64,000 nt of DNA from Paludibacteraceae bacterium (GCA_905234835.1 CAJOIZ010000001.1:1-64000), one strand, 5' to 3'. Positions 32,679 through 42,936 are shown, counted from the first letter of the stretch. Made by a program: numbers and translations. The notes: generated by a model not told the origin, from the letters alone.

Positions 32679-34355
32679 ATGAACAAGAATCTGATAATCG
32701 GAGGTCTGGCTGCCGTGCTTCTGGCTATGCCTTCTTGTAAGGATAAACCGGAGGATATTATTGACACGCCGACCCAATTGCCCGAATGGTACTACACGGG
32801 CGGCAAGATGGGGACAACCCCGCTGGCTACGATGAACTGTTTCCAGCAACCCTCACCGGCAACGGAGAAAGCAGGTCTGACAGGTGAGTTCGACCGAGGC
32901 GACCAATCGGCGGAACGTTCCTATACGACCAATCCCACGGGAACACGCGGCGGACTGGGCCCCGTCTATGTACGCTCATCATGCCAGCACTGCCATCCCA
33001 ACTACTCGCACGGAACAACCGTTCCCGAAGGGCAGTACAGCACGTCGCGTATCGGCAACGGCACGCTGCTCGTAGTGTATAACCCCGAGACGGAAGCCTA
33101 CGTAACATGGTTGGCAGGTATGCCACAACTGCACGCCGTCAAGCCCTTCAAGGCTCCGTTAGACGAGAAGTACATCCAAGTGAACTGGAAAACAGCCACC
33201 GACCAATGGGGCAACCGCTTCCCTGACGGAGAGACCTACGAACTGGTATATCCTGTCGTGACGATGGACAGACAGGCGGTCTATTCTGCCCGACCGGAGT
33301 TTGCGGAGGCATTGGAAGCACTCGGTCTGAAAGACTATGATGTGCTTGTCAACGGCACATGGGAAGTGCGCTTGGAGAACACCATCGGCATCTACGGCAC
33401 AGGTCTGTTGGATGCTATTCCCGAAGACTCGATTGTAGCCCAGTGGGCGAAAGAAGAACAAGTAGGTGCCAAATTGAACACCGCATACTTTGAAGGCGGC
33501 CAGTGGAAGAGTTACTACAGCAACACCGCACAAGGCGACGGCACGCCCTACGTACGACGCTTCACCTATGCGATGAGCCGTGGTCCGTTGCAGGACGGAG
33601 CAGGAGCGAACGCCGTATGGAACATACCCAACGTCACTCGAAACAACCGCCGCTATCACTACCTCGACCTCAACGGCAAGGTGTATGCCACCTGCGCCTC
33701 CATCGACCCCGACGTGCAAGCAGGTTTTGCGGACTATATTGCCAAGATTGACCCCGATAAGACTCACAGCGAATGGTTCACAGAGGATGTGCAGAGCAAC
33801 ATCTTCAACTACCTGACATCGAAGAACCTGCCCGTGGAGATGACCGATGACGAGTTCATTGAGATGATGGTATGGCATCGCGGATTGGCTGTACCGGCTG
33901 CCCGCAACGTGAACGACAAGAAAGTGCTGCGAGGACGCGAAGTGTTCAAGGAAGTAGGCTGCGAAGCTTGCCACCGCCCGTCATGGACAACAGGCCAGGA
34001 CGACATACAGGACCCCAACCTGTTCTTTACCAACGCCAACCAGCAACTCCCGCGTTACCAGAACCAGAAGATATGGCCCTACACCGACATGGTACAGCAC
34101 AAACTCCACATGGAGAAGGATATCCGCACAGGATGGTGTCGCACCACACCGTTGTGGGGACGCGGACTGCACCGCTTGGCAACAGGTGAGGCATCCGACG
34201 CACGTATGCACGACACACGTGCACGGAACGTCATCGAAGCAATCATGTGGCACTTCTACTCCGAAGAGAGCGATGCCTATTGGTGCGCCGACAAGTTCCG
34301 CAACCTAAGCAAAGAGGACCGCGACGCCATTGTGGCATTCATCAACGCCATCTAA
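32679..34355 (+). CDS. Di-heme thiol oxidoreductase-like lipoprotein (DHOR)
   Basis: 558 residues with a lipoprotein signal ending at Cys20 (AMPSC). Two c-type heme sites are visible: CQHCH (Cys102, Cys105, His106) and CEACH (Cys428, Cys431, His432). The family (DUF1111/DHOR) accompanies imelysin in iron-regulated loci. It may oxidise or reduce iron at the cell surface or periplasm. Covalent heme attachment needs a cytochrome c assembly system, which the next gene encodes. It starts 21 bases after the imelysin gene. Confidence 0.9.
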   Translation: MNKNLIIGGLAAVLLAMPSCKDKPEDIIDTPTQLPEWYYTGGKMGTTPLATMNCFQQPSPATEKAGLTGEFDRGDQSAERSYTTNPTGTRGGLGPVYVRSSCQHCHPNYSHGTTVPEGQYSTSRIGNGTLLVVYNPETEAYVTWLAGMPQLHAVKPFKAPLDEKYIQVNWKTATDQWGNRFPDGETYELVYPVVTMDRQAVYSARPEFAEALEALGLKDYDVLVNGTWEVRLENTIGIYGTGLLDAIPEDSIVAQWAKEEQVGAKLNTAYFEGGQWKSYYSNTAQGDGTPYVRRFTYAMSRGPLQDGAGANAVWNIPNVTRNNRRYHYLDLNGKVYATCASIDPDVQAGFADYIAKIDPDKTHSEWFTEDVQSNIFNYLTSKNLPVEMTDDEFIEMMVWHRGLAVPAARNVNDKKVLRGREVFKEVGCEACHRPSWTTGQDDIQDPNLFFTNANQQLPRYQNQKIWPYTDMVQHKLHMEKDIRTGWCRTTPLWGRGLHRLATGEASDARMHDTRARNVIEAIMWHFYSEESDAYWCADKFRNLSKEDRDAIVAFINAI

Positions 34356-34358
34356 AGA

Positions 34359-36581
34359 ATGAAACGGATACTCCGTCCTGCCGCCTTCTCCCTGATGGGA
34401 GTGATTGTTCTGCTACTCATCGTGGCATCCGTGTGCGGGAAACTGTACGGTGAGAATTTCGCCGTCAGGTATTTCTACACGGCACCGTGGACCATTGTCC
34501 TGTGGGCAGCGGCAGTCGTGACAGCGACGGGGTATATGCTGACTGTAAAAATGTACAGGCAGGTCGTCACTTGCCTGCTGCATTTTTCGTTCGTCGTCAT
34601 CTTGGGCGGCGCGATGATAACACACCTGTTCGGCAAGAGCGGAGAAATCCATTTGAGACTTGGTGAGCCGTCTCAACAGGTCTTGCAGTCACCCGTGGAA
34701 GCCTCCTTGCAGGATTTCCGGCTCGAATACTACGCAGGGACACACGCCCCGATGGACTACACAAGCGAGATACAACTGACCGGATGGAACGACACGCTCA
34801 ACGGACAGGTGTCCATGAACCACATCCTCACCTTTCATCACTATCGTTTCTACCAGTCACGTTACGACACGGACGGCGGAGGAACAACCCTATCGGTCAG
34901 TTATGACCCGTGGGGAATCGGGATAACCTATTGCGGCTATGCACTGCTGCTTGTCAGTATGCTTATGTTCTTCTTCCAGAAAGGTTCGCGTTTCCGTCAG
35001 TTGCTACGCTCACCGCTACTCAAAGTGCTTGTCGTTGCGCTCGCTATGACGGGCAATGCGTTTGGCGGACAGAACACGGAGCCTATGCCCCCTACCCTGC
35101 AACGCCCGGTGGCGAAGACGTTCGGCAATCTGTACGTGTACTACAACAACCGCATCTGCCCCGTCACCACGTTAGCCGACGACTTCTGTACCAAACTGTA
35201 CGGCAAGCCCTCTTACCGCGGACTGACTGCCGAACAGGTGCTGACAGGGTGGCTGTTCTACTACGACGAGTGGAAGAACTGCCCGATGATTAAGATTAAG
35301 GGTGATGACATCCGTCAGACATTAGGTATAACAGGCAAGTACGCCTGCTTGAACGACTTTGCCGGCAACGGACGGTATAAGCTGGATTCGCTGCTTAAGG
35401 TTGGCAACCGCAACGCACAGGCGGCTGACGAGAAGTTCCGACTCGTCTCGATGGTCAGTACAGGCGCTTTGCTTCGGATATGGTGTGTTCCCGGACAGGA
35501 ATCCGGAGGAGACACACCTGCTATGGAATGGCTGACACTGACCGAACCGACTCCTTCGTACCTGCCAATGGAAGACAGACAGTTCATCGCGGGAGGAATG
35601 AACTACGTAGCGCTGTGCTTGATGGAAGGACGCAACAAAGAGGCTGACAGAACGTTACGGGAGATACGTTCGTGGCAGAGGCGGCACCTTGTGGTTGACG
35701 GGCAACCTATCATACCGAATGCGCGTTTCCGCGCCGAACAACGGTACAACTCGTTCCGTTACACACGCCCGACGGCTATGGCATGTACTACAATCGGTCT
35801 GCTACTCTTCATCGTTGCCATAATGCTCACTGCGAGGGGAAAGACAATCAACAAGTACGTCTGTTACGGTTTGACGGGACTGATGGCGGCACTATGGTTG
35901 CTGCTCTCGTTTGCATTAGGATTGCGCTGGTATGTAAGCGGGCATGTACCTCTTTCCAACGGCTTCGAGACAATGCAGTTCCTCGCATGGATGACGTCGC
36001 TGATAACCTTCGTTCTGTGCCTACGACGCAGCAACAGCCTGATGCTCTCGTTTGGGTACCTGATATGCGGTATGACGCTGATGGTGAGTATGATGTCATC
36101 TGCCAATCCTCAGATTACGCTACTGATGCCCGTGCTGCAATCACCCTTGCTGACTATCCACGTGGCAGTGATCATGATAGCCTACTGCCTACTGGCGTTC
36201 ACGATGCTCAATGGGGTCGCAGGGCTTATCCTTCACGCACGCAACCGGCGGAATGGCAGACAGACCGACTTTGCGGAAGAGCGTCTGCAACTGCTTTCGC
36301 AGTTACTGCTCTACCCTGCCGTGTTCTGTCTGACAGCGGGAATTTTTATCGGAGCTGTTTGGGCTAATCAGTCGTGGGGACGCTACTGGGGATGGGATCC
36401 GAAAGAGGTTTGGGCATTGATTACGATGCTTGTCTATGCAGCACCGCTACATACCCGGAGTCTGTCGTTTCTGGCACGTCCGCGTAACTTCCACCTGTAT
36501 ATGGTGCTGGCTTTTCTTACCGTATTATTCACCTATTTCGGTGTCAATTACCTGCTCGGCGGTATGCACGCGTATGCGTAA
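34359..36581 (+). CDS. Fused cytochrome c assembly protein CcsBA (ResB-ResC type)
   Basis: 740 residues. The N-terminal ResB/CcsB-like part has membrane helices at about 8-30, 40-60 and 65-90 and a large periplasmic region. The C-terminal CcsA part has a multi-helix core with the heme-handling WWD motif WANQSWGRYWGWDPKEVWALIT (about 668-689) and conserved His residues (HVPLSNGFETMQF and LHTRSLSF). This is the system II cytochrome c synthetase, attaching heme to CxxCH proteins such as the preceding gene product. It starts 3 bases after that gene's stop, so the pair is tightly coupled. Confidence 0.92.
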   Translation: MKRILRPAAFSLMGVIVLLLIVASVCGKLYGENFAVRYFYTAPWTIVLWAAAVVTATGYMLTVKMYRQVVTCLLHFSFVVILGGAMITHLFGKSGEIHLRLGEPSQQVLQSPVEASLQDFRLEYYAGTHAPMDYTSEIQLTGWNDTLNGQVSMNHILTFHHYRFYQSRYDTDGGGTTLSVSYDPWGIGITYCGYALLLVSMLMFFFQKGSRFRQLLRSPLLKVLVVALAMTGNAFGGQNTEPMPPTLQRPVAKTFGNLYVYYNNRICPVTTLADDFCTKLYGKPSYRGLTAEQVLTGWLFYYDEWKNCPMIKIKGDDIRQTLGITGKYACLNDFAGNGRYKLDSLLKVGNRNAQAADEKFRLVSMVSTGALLRIWCVPGQESGGDTPAMEWLTLTEPTPSYLPMEDRQFIAGGMNYVALCLMEGRNKEADRTLREIRSWQRRHLVVDGQPIIPNARFRAEQRYNSFRYTRPTAMACTTIGLLLFIVAIMLTARGKTINKYVCYGLTGLMAALWLLLSFALGLRWYVSGHVPLSNGFETMQFLAWMTSLITFVLCLRRSNSLMLSFGYLICGMTLMVSMMSSANPQITLLMPVLQSPLLTIHVAVIMIAYCLLAFTMLNGVAGLILHARNRRNGRQTDFAEERLQLLSQLLLYPAVFCLTAGIFIGAVWANQSWGRYWGWDPKEVWALITMLVYAAPLHTRSLSFLARPRNFHLYMVLAFLTVLFTYFGVNYLLGGMHAYA

Positions 36582-36588
36582 TACAAGA

Positions 36589-37521
36589 TTACAGGTGGTT
36601 GATATCCACCAAGTGGTTGGCTATCGCATAGACGGTCAAACCTGATGGGGAATGAATCCCCAGTTTGCGGGATATGTTCTTTCTGTGGGTGATAACGGTA
36701 TGGACTGACAAGAACAGTTCGTCTGCTATTTCCTTGTTCTGCAAACCCTTGACTACACCCACAAGCACCTCTTTCTCGCGGTTGGATAGAACATCTGTGG
36801 GCGTATGCACGGGCAGTTTGGTGACATGCTTCACCGGTTTCTTTTCCAATTGGCGGATCAGGGGGAACAAGATGGCATCCTCCACATCACAATGCGTAGC
36901 GAAATCCCGCTCGGTGACAAACAAGTCATACAAGGCGGAATAAAGCAGGTTGTTCTCTTCAGGAGATGGATAATACTTGATGATCAGCGATTTCACTTCC
37001 GACAGTTTTTGCGCCGCGTTCTGGTCGTCCTCCGAATGGTGCTGCCGCGCAAACGCTGTCACATCCACTCCTTGGTTACGTTCGCCACGCAACAGAGCTT
37101 CCACATAGGGGAAAATCTGCTCGTCTTCGTGGGTCATGTGAGCAGCTATCTGCTCGCAGTAGCGGTCGAACGACTGGATGATGAGTACTGTGATTTTCGG
37201 GTCAGAATCCGAATAGTTCATCGCCTCTATGATTTTCTGACGCAGACGCGGAAGAAGAAAGGATAGGAAATAGTCGTGTGCGTTCCGCAGGTAACGGATA
37301 AGGCATTGGGGTTCAACGAGTGACAAGTCGGCGGTGCGTTCCGCTGACAACCTGTAATTAACGATGGTCAGGAAAGTATTTACATCAACTTGATGCTCGC
37401 CGCATACTTCAGCAATAGTCTTTCCTCCTACCCCAAGTGGGATATTGAAGCGGGCTATAATCTGCAATGCTTGCGGCTCAGAAGCCATCAAAGCCGCCAT
37501 CTTGTCGTCTGCGCTGTACAT
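36589..37521 (-). CDS. Hemerythrin/DUF542 protein fused to a LuxR-type HTH
   Basis: 310 residues. Residues about 3-58 resemble the DUF542 N-terminal domain of RIC/ScdA iron-centre repair proteins (ALQIIARFNIPLGVGGKTIAEVCGEHQVD). The middle (about 75-225) is a hemerythrin-like four-helix bundle with His ligands in NAHDYF, MTHEDEQIFP, RQHHSEDD and THCDVEDAILFP. The C-terminus (about 243-305) is a LuxR-type HTH (LSNREKEVLVGVVKGLQNKEIADELFLSVHTVITHRKNI). A di-iron sensor of oxygen or nitric oxide that binds DNA is the natural reading. It converges on the porin/imelysin/CcsBA operon, a plausible target. Confidence 0.85.
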   Translation of the reverse strand: MYSADDKMAALMASEPQALQIIARFNIPLGVGGKTIAEVCGEHQVDVNTFLTIVNYRLSAERTADLSLVEPQCLIRYLRNAHDYFLSFLLPRLRQKIIEAMNYSDSDPKITVLIIQSFDRYCEQIAAHMTHEDEQIFPYVEALLRGERNQGVDVTAFARQHHSEDDQNAAQKLSEVKSLIIKYYPSPEENNLLYSALYDLFVTERDFATHCDVEDAILFPLIRQLEKKPVKHVTKLPVHTPTDVLSNREKEVLVGVVKGLQNKEIADELFLSVHTVITHRKNISRKLGIHSPSGLTVYAIANHLVDINHL

Positions 37522-37625
37522 ATATCTGTGCCTCCTTGCGTTTCGCTGTTATGCTTCGGTATCAGAATTACCCCGCACCCGCAGATTTGTCCGGTTACAG
37601 GTATCTGTCACACCAAAGCACGCAG

Positions 37626-37657
37626 CAAAGGTAGTTTGCAATATGTATTCAGCCAAC
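37626..37657 (-). promoter_or_regulatory. Promoter of the hemerythrin-LuxR gene
   Basis: On the minus strand TACCTTTG (37633-37626) with TTGG about 20 bases upstream (37657-37654). Predicted start near 37619, leaving a 98-base leader. Confidence 0.7.
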
Positions 37658-37698
37658 ACCCGTCTCAAAAAATACCAACAATTAGGTAATACCTGTCA

Positions 37699-38820
37699 TT
37701 ACAACTCAATACGAAGCACTTTTTCAATGATGGGAGCCATATCATAGTACTTGTATTCGGCGAGGCGGCCTCCGAAGAGGACGTCCTTCTCTGCGGCGGC
37801 AAGGGCGCGGTACCGGTCGGCAAGGGCGTTGTTGCGGTCATCATTGACCGGATAGAACTGCTCCATACCCGGCTTGTATTCGGTGCTGTACTCCTCGCTG
37901 ACCACCGTCCTGGGGCAGTCATACACCGCCTGCCCGAACATCTCGAAATGCTTGTGCTCGATGACGCGGGTGTAGGGCACATCGTGGGAGGTATAGTTGA
38001 TGACAGCGTTTCCCTGGTAGTTAGGTGTGTCTTCAACGCGGGTCTTGAACGACACCGTACGCCAGTCCAAACGGCCGTACTGATAACCGAAGTACTCGTC
38101 TATCGGCCCTGTATAGACCAGCCTGTCCGCCGTCTCGCGCCACGAGTCACCGTACTCGGCGAAGAAGTTGCAATCCACGCGGGTGTCAGTTCCTTCAAGA
38201 AGTCTCTCTATCAGCACGTTGTAACCGCCGATAGGGATGCCTTGATAGGAGTCGTTGAAGTAGTTGTTGTCGAACACGAAGCGCACCGGCAGCCTGCGTA
38301 TGATGAAGGCGGGCAGCTCCTTGCAGTCCCTGCCCCACTGCTTCTCGGTGTACTCCTTGATGAGTTTGCGGAAGATGTCCTTCCCGACAAGGCACAGCGC
38401 CTGTTCCTCGAGGTTCTGCGGCTCGCGTCCGTCTAATGCGGCGAGTGCCTCCGCCCGCTGCGCGTCTATCATGGCTTTCGCTTCAGCGGGTGTGCGCACG
38501 CCCCACAGCTGCGAGAAGGTGTTCATGTTGAACGGCAGGTTGTACAACTCGCCGTGATAGTTGGCGACGGGGCAGTTGGTGTAGCGGTTGAAGGGTACGA
38601 GGGAGTTGACGAAGTCCCACACCTCTTTGTTGTTGGTATGGAAGATGTGCGCGCCGTACTTGTGGACGTTGATGCCTTCGGTCAGTTCGCAATACACATT
38701 GCCGCCCAGATGCGGACGCTTGTCAATCACAAGGCATCTCCTGCCCGCCTTGCGGGCTTTCCAAGCGAATGCCGCCCCGAACAGTCCGGATCCGGCAATC
38801 AGATAGTCATAACGGGTCAT
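37699..38820 (-). CDS. glf: UDP-galactopyranose mutase
   Basis: 373 residues from the ATG at 38820, which overlaps the TGA of the upstream glycosyltransferase (ATGA). The N-terminal FAD-binding motif is YLIAGSGLFGAAFAWKARKAG (about 5-25), with the ADP-binding VIDKRPHLGGNVY and KYGAHIFHTN. YTEKQWGRD, RLPVRF and YTGPIDEYF are glf-typical. It interconverts UDP-Galp and UDP-Galf, so the polysaccharide of this locus probably contains galactofuranose. It is the last gene of the minus-strand polysaccharide run. Confidence 0.95.
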   Translation of the reverse strand: MTRYDYLIAGSGLFGAAFAWKARKAGRRCLVIDKRPHLGGNVYCELTEGINVHKYGAHIFHTNNKEVWDFVNSLVPFNRYTNCPVANYHGELYNLPFNMNTFSQLWGVRTPAEAKAMIDAQRAEALAALDGREPQNLEEQALCLVGKDIFRKLIKEYTEKQWGRDCKELPAFIIRRLPVRFVFDNNYFNDSYQGIPIGGYNVLIERLLEGTDTRVDCNFFAEYGDSWRETADRLVYTGPIDEYFGYQYGRLDWRTVSFKTRVEDTPNYQGNAVINYTSHDVPYTRVIEHKHFEMFGQAVYDCPRTVVSEEYSTEYKPGMEQFYPVNDDRNNALADRYRALAAAEKDVLFGGRLAEYKYYDMAPIIEKVLRIEL

Positions 38821-39773
38821 TTCTGTTGTCTTTTGCGCAATCTGCGCAGTTTGATATAAAGATTGAACATCCACTCGTGCTGCGAACAAATCCGCTTGAA
38901 CCAGCCTAAATCGGGATTCCCGCCCCCGTATTTCTTGGCAGCGGCAAAATCATTGACATCAAACGCCTTGGCGCACAGCCGCCCTGCGGCATACCTGTCC
39001 CACATCTCATCGGTAAACGGGAACTTATCGGGGAACAGTTCGCCCAGATAGCGGCACACCTCCTTGTCGCCTTGATAGCGTCTGGCGAGACGTTCCACCG
39101 AATCGGGGCGCGTAATGGACACCGTCTCTATTCCGAACGTGGCAGTAGAATCCGGCAGTTCGTCAATGTCCGTATAAGCGGTCAGGATCACCCACGCAGG
39201 CCAGTCCTGAAGCGACAGACGGCGGCGGATGAACTCATCAAGGTCCAGATGCGCTTTCATAAAGTCCGCACGGTACATGATGGTGGCATTGCAGAAACGG
39301 CATCCCCCCCACATGGATTTCTGGATGTCGGAATGGTCAATCTGCGCTTTGCATTCGCGTATCTCCCCTGTCGTCCTGTTATGCGTACGGTGATTAGTGA
39401 TGCAGATGTTGCTTCTGGGATGGCTCTCCATATAATCCAGCTGAATCTGCAGCTTGCTCGGATTGTGCCAGTAGTCATCGTTGTCGCAGTTGCAGATGTA
39501 CTTTCCGCGACATGCCTTCACGCATGTTGCCCAGTTAGCGCCTAATCCCATATTCTTATCATGGAACAGCAAACGTATCACATCAGGATGCTGCTCTTTG
39601 TACCGCGACAACACCGCACGCGCATTATCCGTTGAGCAATCATCTCCTATCACAATCTCCACATCGGCATCCACCTTCTGCGAGAGGATGCTGTCAATCG
39701 TCTGTCCCACCGTGTCCGCACGATTATACGACGGTATCACCACGGAGATTAATATTTTGTCTTCTTTCTTCAT
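38817..39773 (-). CDS. Family 2 glycosyltransferase
   Basis: 318 residues, GT-A fold: ISVVIPSYNRADTVGQTIDSIL at the N-terminus, IVIGDDCSTDNA (nucleotide-binding Asp) and NCDNDDYWHNP (DxD-like motif, about 96-106). There is no membrane segment. Donor and acceptor are not predictable. It is coupled to glf by a 4-base overlap, so it may be a Galf transferase, but that is only proximity. Confidence 0.88.
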   Translation of the reverse strand: MKKEDKILISVVIPSYNRADTVGQTIDSILSQKVDADVEIVIGDDCSTDNARAVLSRYKEQHPDVIRLLFHDKNMGLGANWATCVKACRGKYICNCDNDDYWHNPSKLQIQLDYMESHPRSNICITNHRTHNRTTGEIRECKAQIDHSDIQKSMWGGCRFCNATIMYRADFMKAHLDLDEFIRRRLSLQDWPAWVILTAYTDIDELPDSTATFGIETVSITRPDSVERLARRYQGDKEVCRYLGELFPDKFPFTDEMWDRYAAGRLCAKAFDVNDFAAAKKYGGGNPDLGWFKRICSQHEWMFNLYIKLRRLRKRQQK

Positions 39774-39782
39774 GCCAATACA

Positions 39783-41027
39783 TCAAGCATACAATGATTT
39801 TCTATTCTCTGCCAATGCTTCTATAGAATATGAAGCGGCAATCCGCTTTTTCAAATTATAGCCCAACTTCACGCGTTTGTCCGCATCTTCTAATTCCGAT
39901 ATTAGTTCCACAAAATCTTTTGCCTCTTCCGCTAACAGGATATCCTCACTTTCTTCAATCATCAGCCCTTCCGCACCGATTCGCGTAGAGACCACCGGGA
40001 TTCCGTATGCTCCTGCTTCCAGTATCTTCATCCTAATTCCGCTTCCCACACGCAACGGCACAATCATCACCGTCCTAGCTAAAGCAACGCCCAAATCATC
40101 TACAAACCCGGCGAACTCCACATTTTGATATATTTCCCGTAAACGCACCTTGGTTACTTCGCTCCATTTGCCGATAATCCGCAACCGATAGCCGCTATTT
40201 CTGGCAAGCAGAGCCGGCCAGCAATTTTTCAGAAACCACATCACTCCATCGTAGTTCGGATCATGTGCTTCTGGTCCAACAAATGTCAGCACGTGATTCC
40301 ATTCACGTTTCTCGACCGACTCTGACTTATCCACAGAATTAACCACCGCAAATGAAGTCAATATCGGTTTCACCACACCGGCATCAATCAGTTTCTGCTT
40401 ATCGATTGGCGACAGCACCACTATCTCGTCATACATATTCAGCAACCCGATCTCCTCGAACTTGTGTATCGTCACCTCATTGCGGAAACTCTGCGGAACA
40501 TCCATATTCTTCAACCGCAACTCCTCTCGCACAAAACGCAGTTCATGATGCACAAACACCTTCTTCACATCCTTCGGCAGATCCAGCACAATACTCTGCT
40601 GAAAGCACATCTCCACCTGTACCACATCAATCTTCAGATTCCGAATCATCTGATTGACATATATCGCAAACTTATCAGGCTGCGGAGCAAATCCACTCGA
40701 TCGATAGTCATTGATATCGACTCCGGATAAACCCAGGTTATCTTTAATCTTCGCCCACATCCGACGTATCCTACGCATCAACTTGAACCAAAACATCACC
40801 GGACTCTTCTCTGCTAAGCAAAAGTCATACGTCTTCACAAATGGGAACAACTCTTCCAACTGTCTTCGCTCTTGTGCATATGGATCTTTCCATGTCGTAT
40901 GCGTATATACGAGATGTACATTCGCGATATCCTTCATAATCGCGATACCATTATATATCGCTTGATGCCCTCCCGATATCAAAGGATACGGGATAAACGG
41001 TTCTATTAATAAAACATTCTTTTTCAT
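39783..41027 (-). CDS. Family 4-type glycosyltransferase (GT-B fold)
   Basis: 414 residues. The N-terminal half opens with LLIEPFIPYPLISGGHQAIYNG. The C-terminal half has the GT4 donor-site pattern VPLRVGSGIRMKILEAGAYGIPVVSTRIGAEGL (about 338-370) with its conserved Glu. It is a retaining-type transferase by family. It lies 7 bases from the upstream gene and 10 from the downstream one, within the polysaccharide run. Confidence 0.87.
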   Translation of the reverse strand: MKKNVLLIEPFIPYPLISGGHQAIYNGIAIMKDIANVHLVYTHTTWKDPYAQERRQLEELFPFVKTYDFCLAEKSPVMFWFKLMRRIRRMWAKIKDNLGLSGVDINDYRSSGFAPQPDKFAIYVNQMIRNLKIDVVQVEMCFQQSIVLDLPKDVKKVFVHHELRFVREELRLKNMDVPQSFRNEVTIHKFEEIGLLNMYDEIVVLSPIDKQKLIDAGVVKPILTSFAVVNSVDKSESVEKREWNHVLTFVGPEAHDPNYDGVMWFLKNCWPALLARNSGYRLRIIGKWSEVTKVRLREIYQNVEFAGFVDDLGVALARTVMIVPLRVGSGIRMKILEAGAYGIPVVSTRIGAEGLMIEESEDILLAEEAKDFVELISELEDADKRVKLGYNLKKRIAASYSIEALAENRKSLYA

Positions 41028-41034
41028 TTCAACT

Positions 41035-42024
41035 CTATTTATTTGTTCGTCCCAGCCATTGCCTACATTTATTCACTAAATAGAATAAAAAGAACGGCAA
41101 TTCCTTATAGCGTCTATAACTTTTTGTAGGGATAGATCTATATTGGAAGATATGACTCATTTCTTTTTCTATACGCCTTACGTCTTTGTATGGAAGGACA
41201 AGCGCATCACTAAATATAAACCACGCATTATTTGCTATAGTTTTTTCTATTCCTTGTTTGACATTGGCTTCTACATCTTTAGGACAGTTCTCTCTCCAAA
41301 ATTTGTCCATATACAGGCATTGTTTGCTACGCGCAATAATATTTTTTGGTGTTCTTTCTTGCACAACCGATTGCCCGACGCGACCAATAAAATAGTTATA
41401 TACTACATAATCAAAACATACATAATTTTTCGCTCTAACGGCAGGGAGTACAAATAATATCGCATCGTCATACATCGTATGTTCCGCGAATATTTTTTCA
41501 TTATATGTCAAGATACTCCTTTTATAAGTAGCAAACCAAAAATCCATTATATATGGTTGTCCGTTCTTTGTGAAATCGAATACGCTTAACGATTTAACAA
41601 CATTGTATTCATCATCTATTCTCTCCAGCAGATTGCTATCTTTATCGGCATAGTATCTGTTGATATGTGTAAACACCAAATCCGCTTCACATGTCGCCAA
41701 ATCCTCCATCAACTGATCCAGATTCGTCAGCCAATCATCTGAATCCAAGAATCGCAGATACTTGCCTGTAGCCTCTTTGAGACCGACATTCCACGCAGAG
41801 CCATGACCTCCGTTTTCTTTGTCTATTTGACGGAAGGTATGTGGGTAACGCTTCACATATTCACGAGACATCTCTGCAGAGTTATCCGGTGTACCATCGT
41901 TAACGATGATCACTTCCAATTGAGACATCAGTTTCTCATCTGCCAAGATACAAGAGTCAAGGCACTTGTTAATGTACGGTTCAACCTTATAAACCGGAAC
42001 GACTATGGTTAATAATTTTTGCAT
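41035..42024 (-). CDS. Family 2 glycosyltransferase
   Basis: 329 residues. GT-A motifs: LTIVVPVYKVEPYINKCLDSCI (about 4-25), VIIVNDGTPDNS and GKYLRFLDSDDWL (about 92-104, DxD). Codon use becomes AT-rich from here toward 47.5 kb, suggesting a different recent origin from the GC-richer genes on either side. Confidence 0.87.
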   Translation of the reverse strand: MQKLLTIVVPVYKVEPYINKCLDSCILADEKLMSQLEVIIVNDGTPDNSAEMSREYVKRYPHTFRQIDKENGGHGSAWNVGLKEATGKYLRFLDSDDWLTNLDQLMEDLATCEADLVFTHINRYYADKDSNLLERIDDEYNVVKSLSVFDFTKNGQPYIMDFWFATYKRSILTYNEKIFAEHTMYDDAILFVLPAVRAKNYVCFDYVVYNYFIGRVGQSVVQERTPKNIIARSKQCLYMDKFWRENCPKDVEANVKQGIEKTIANNAWFIFSDALVLPYKDVRRIEKEMSHIFQYRSIPTKSYRRYKELPFFLFYLVNKCRQWLGRTNK

Positions 42025-42036
42025 ATCATAATTATA

Positions 42037-42936
42037 TTAATAAAATTCATCTTGTTTTCTGAACATACGATTCGTTCTACGTAATAGAAAATCAACAATA
42101 TGCCAAAATAAATTATTCTCTATTATATATTTACAATGAACGTATTTTATGGTTGCTAAGTATAGACCCTTATATTTAATTGCTGGCTTATATTGATAAT
42201 AAATATACATCAATGCCAAAGACCGCTGAAAAGACGCAGAATGTACAGTACCAGAACAAATTGACGAATCACTAATACGATATTTGACTAATTCTTTATC
42301 AATAAAATAAAAATGTACATCTTTTTCCAAACACTGAATCCACCTTGGCCAATCTTCAAGCATGGGTATACGTTCATCAAAAATAAGTCCAAGTTCTCTC
42401 GATTTCGTGTAATTATAAAATGCCGTTGCTGCAGGAATAGGCTGAAAGTTACGACAAATCAGCCATTCGTATTGTTGCTCTAACGGTAAAGCAAAATAGG
42501 AATAATTGAAAATAGTATCACTAAATCTATCAATCGTTTCTTGATTTGTCCCGAATAAAACTACTTTACTAAACACATACACTACATTTGGATTCTTATT
42601 TATGTATTCTATATACGTTTGTATACAATTGGGCATCAACATATCATCTCCTGCAATTCCTTTTATCCACTCACCATGACATGCTTTCTCCGAACGATTA
42701 ACATTTGCACTCACTCCTGTATTCTGTGGCACAGTAAGTAGTGCTGTTCGAGCGAAACGTGACTTATTATTCTCCAACCACTCGCGACAAATTTCAACTG
42801 TTTTATCCTTTGAGCAATCATCCGAAATAATCAACTCAATGTTCGGATACGTCTGTGCCTTGATGCTTTCAAGTGTTTCAAGGACTGTCTTCGCAGAATT
42901 ATATGTTATTACTCGCACTGATACTAATGGATTCAT
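42037..42936 (-). CDS. Family 2 glycosyltransferase
   Basis: 299 residues. VSVRVITYNSAKTVLETLESIKAQ at the N-terminus, ELIISDDCSKDKT, and GEWIKGIAGDDMLMPNC (DD motif, about 91-107). AT-rich coding. It follows the same layout as the neighbouring GT2 gene but is distinct in sequence. Confidence 0.86.
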   Translation of the reverse strand: MNPLVSVRVITYNSAKTVLETLESIKAQTYPNIELIISDDCSKDKTVEICREWLENNKSRFARTALLTVPQNTGVSANVNRSEKACHGEWIKGIAGDDMLMPNCIQTYIEYINKNPNVVYVFSKVVLFGTNQETIDRFSDTIFNYSYFALPLEQQYEWLICRNFQPIPAATAFYNYTKSRELGLIFDERIPMLEDWPRWIQCLEKDVHFYFIDKELVKYRISDSSICSGTVHSASFQRSLALMYIYYQYKPAIKYKGLYLATIKYVHCKYIIENNLFWHIVDFLLRRTNRMFRKQDEFY

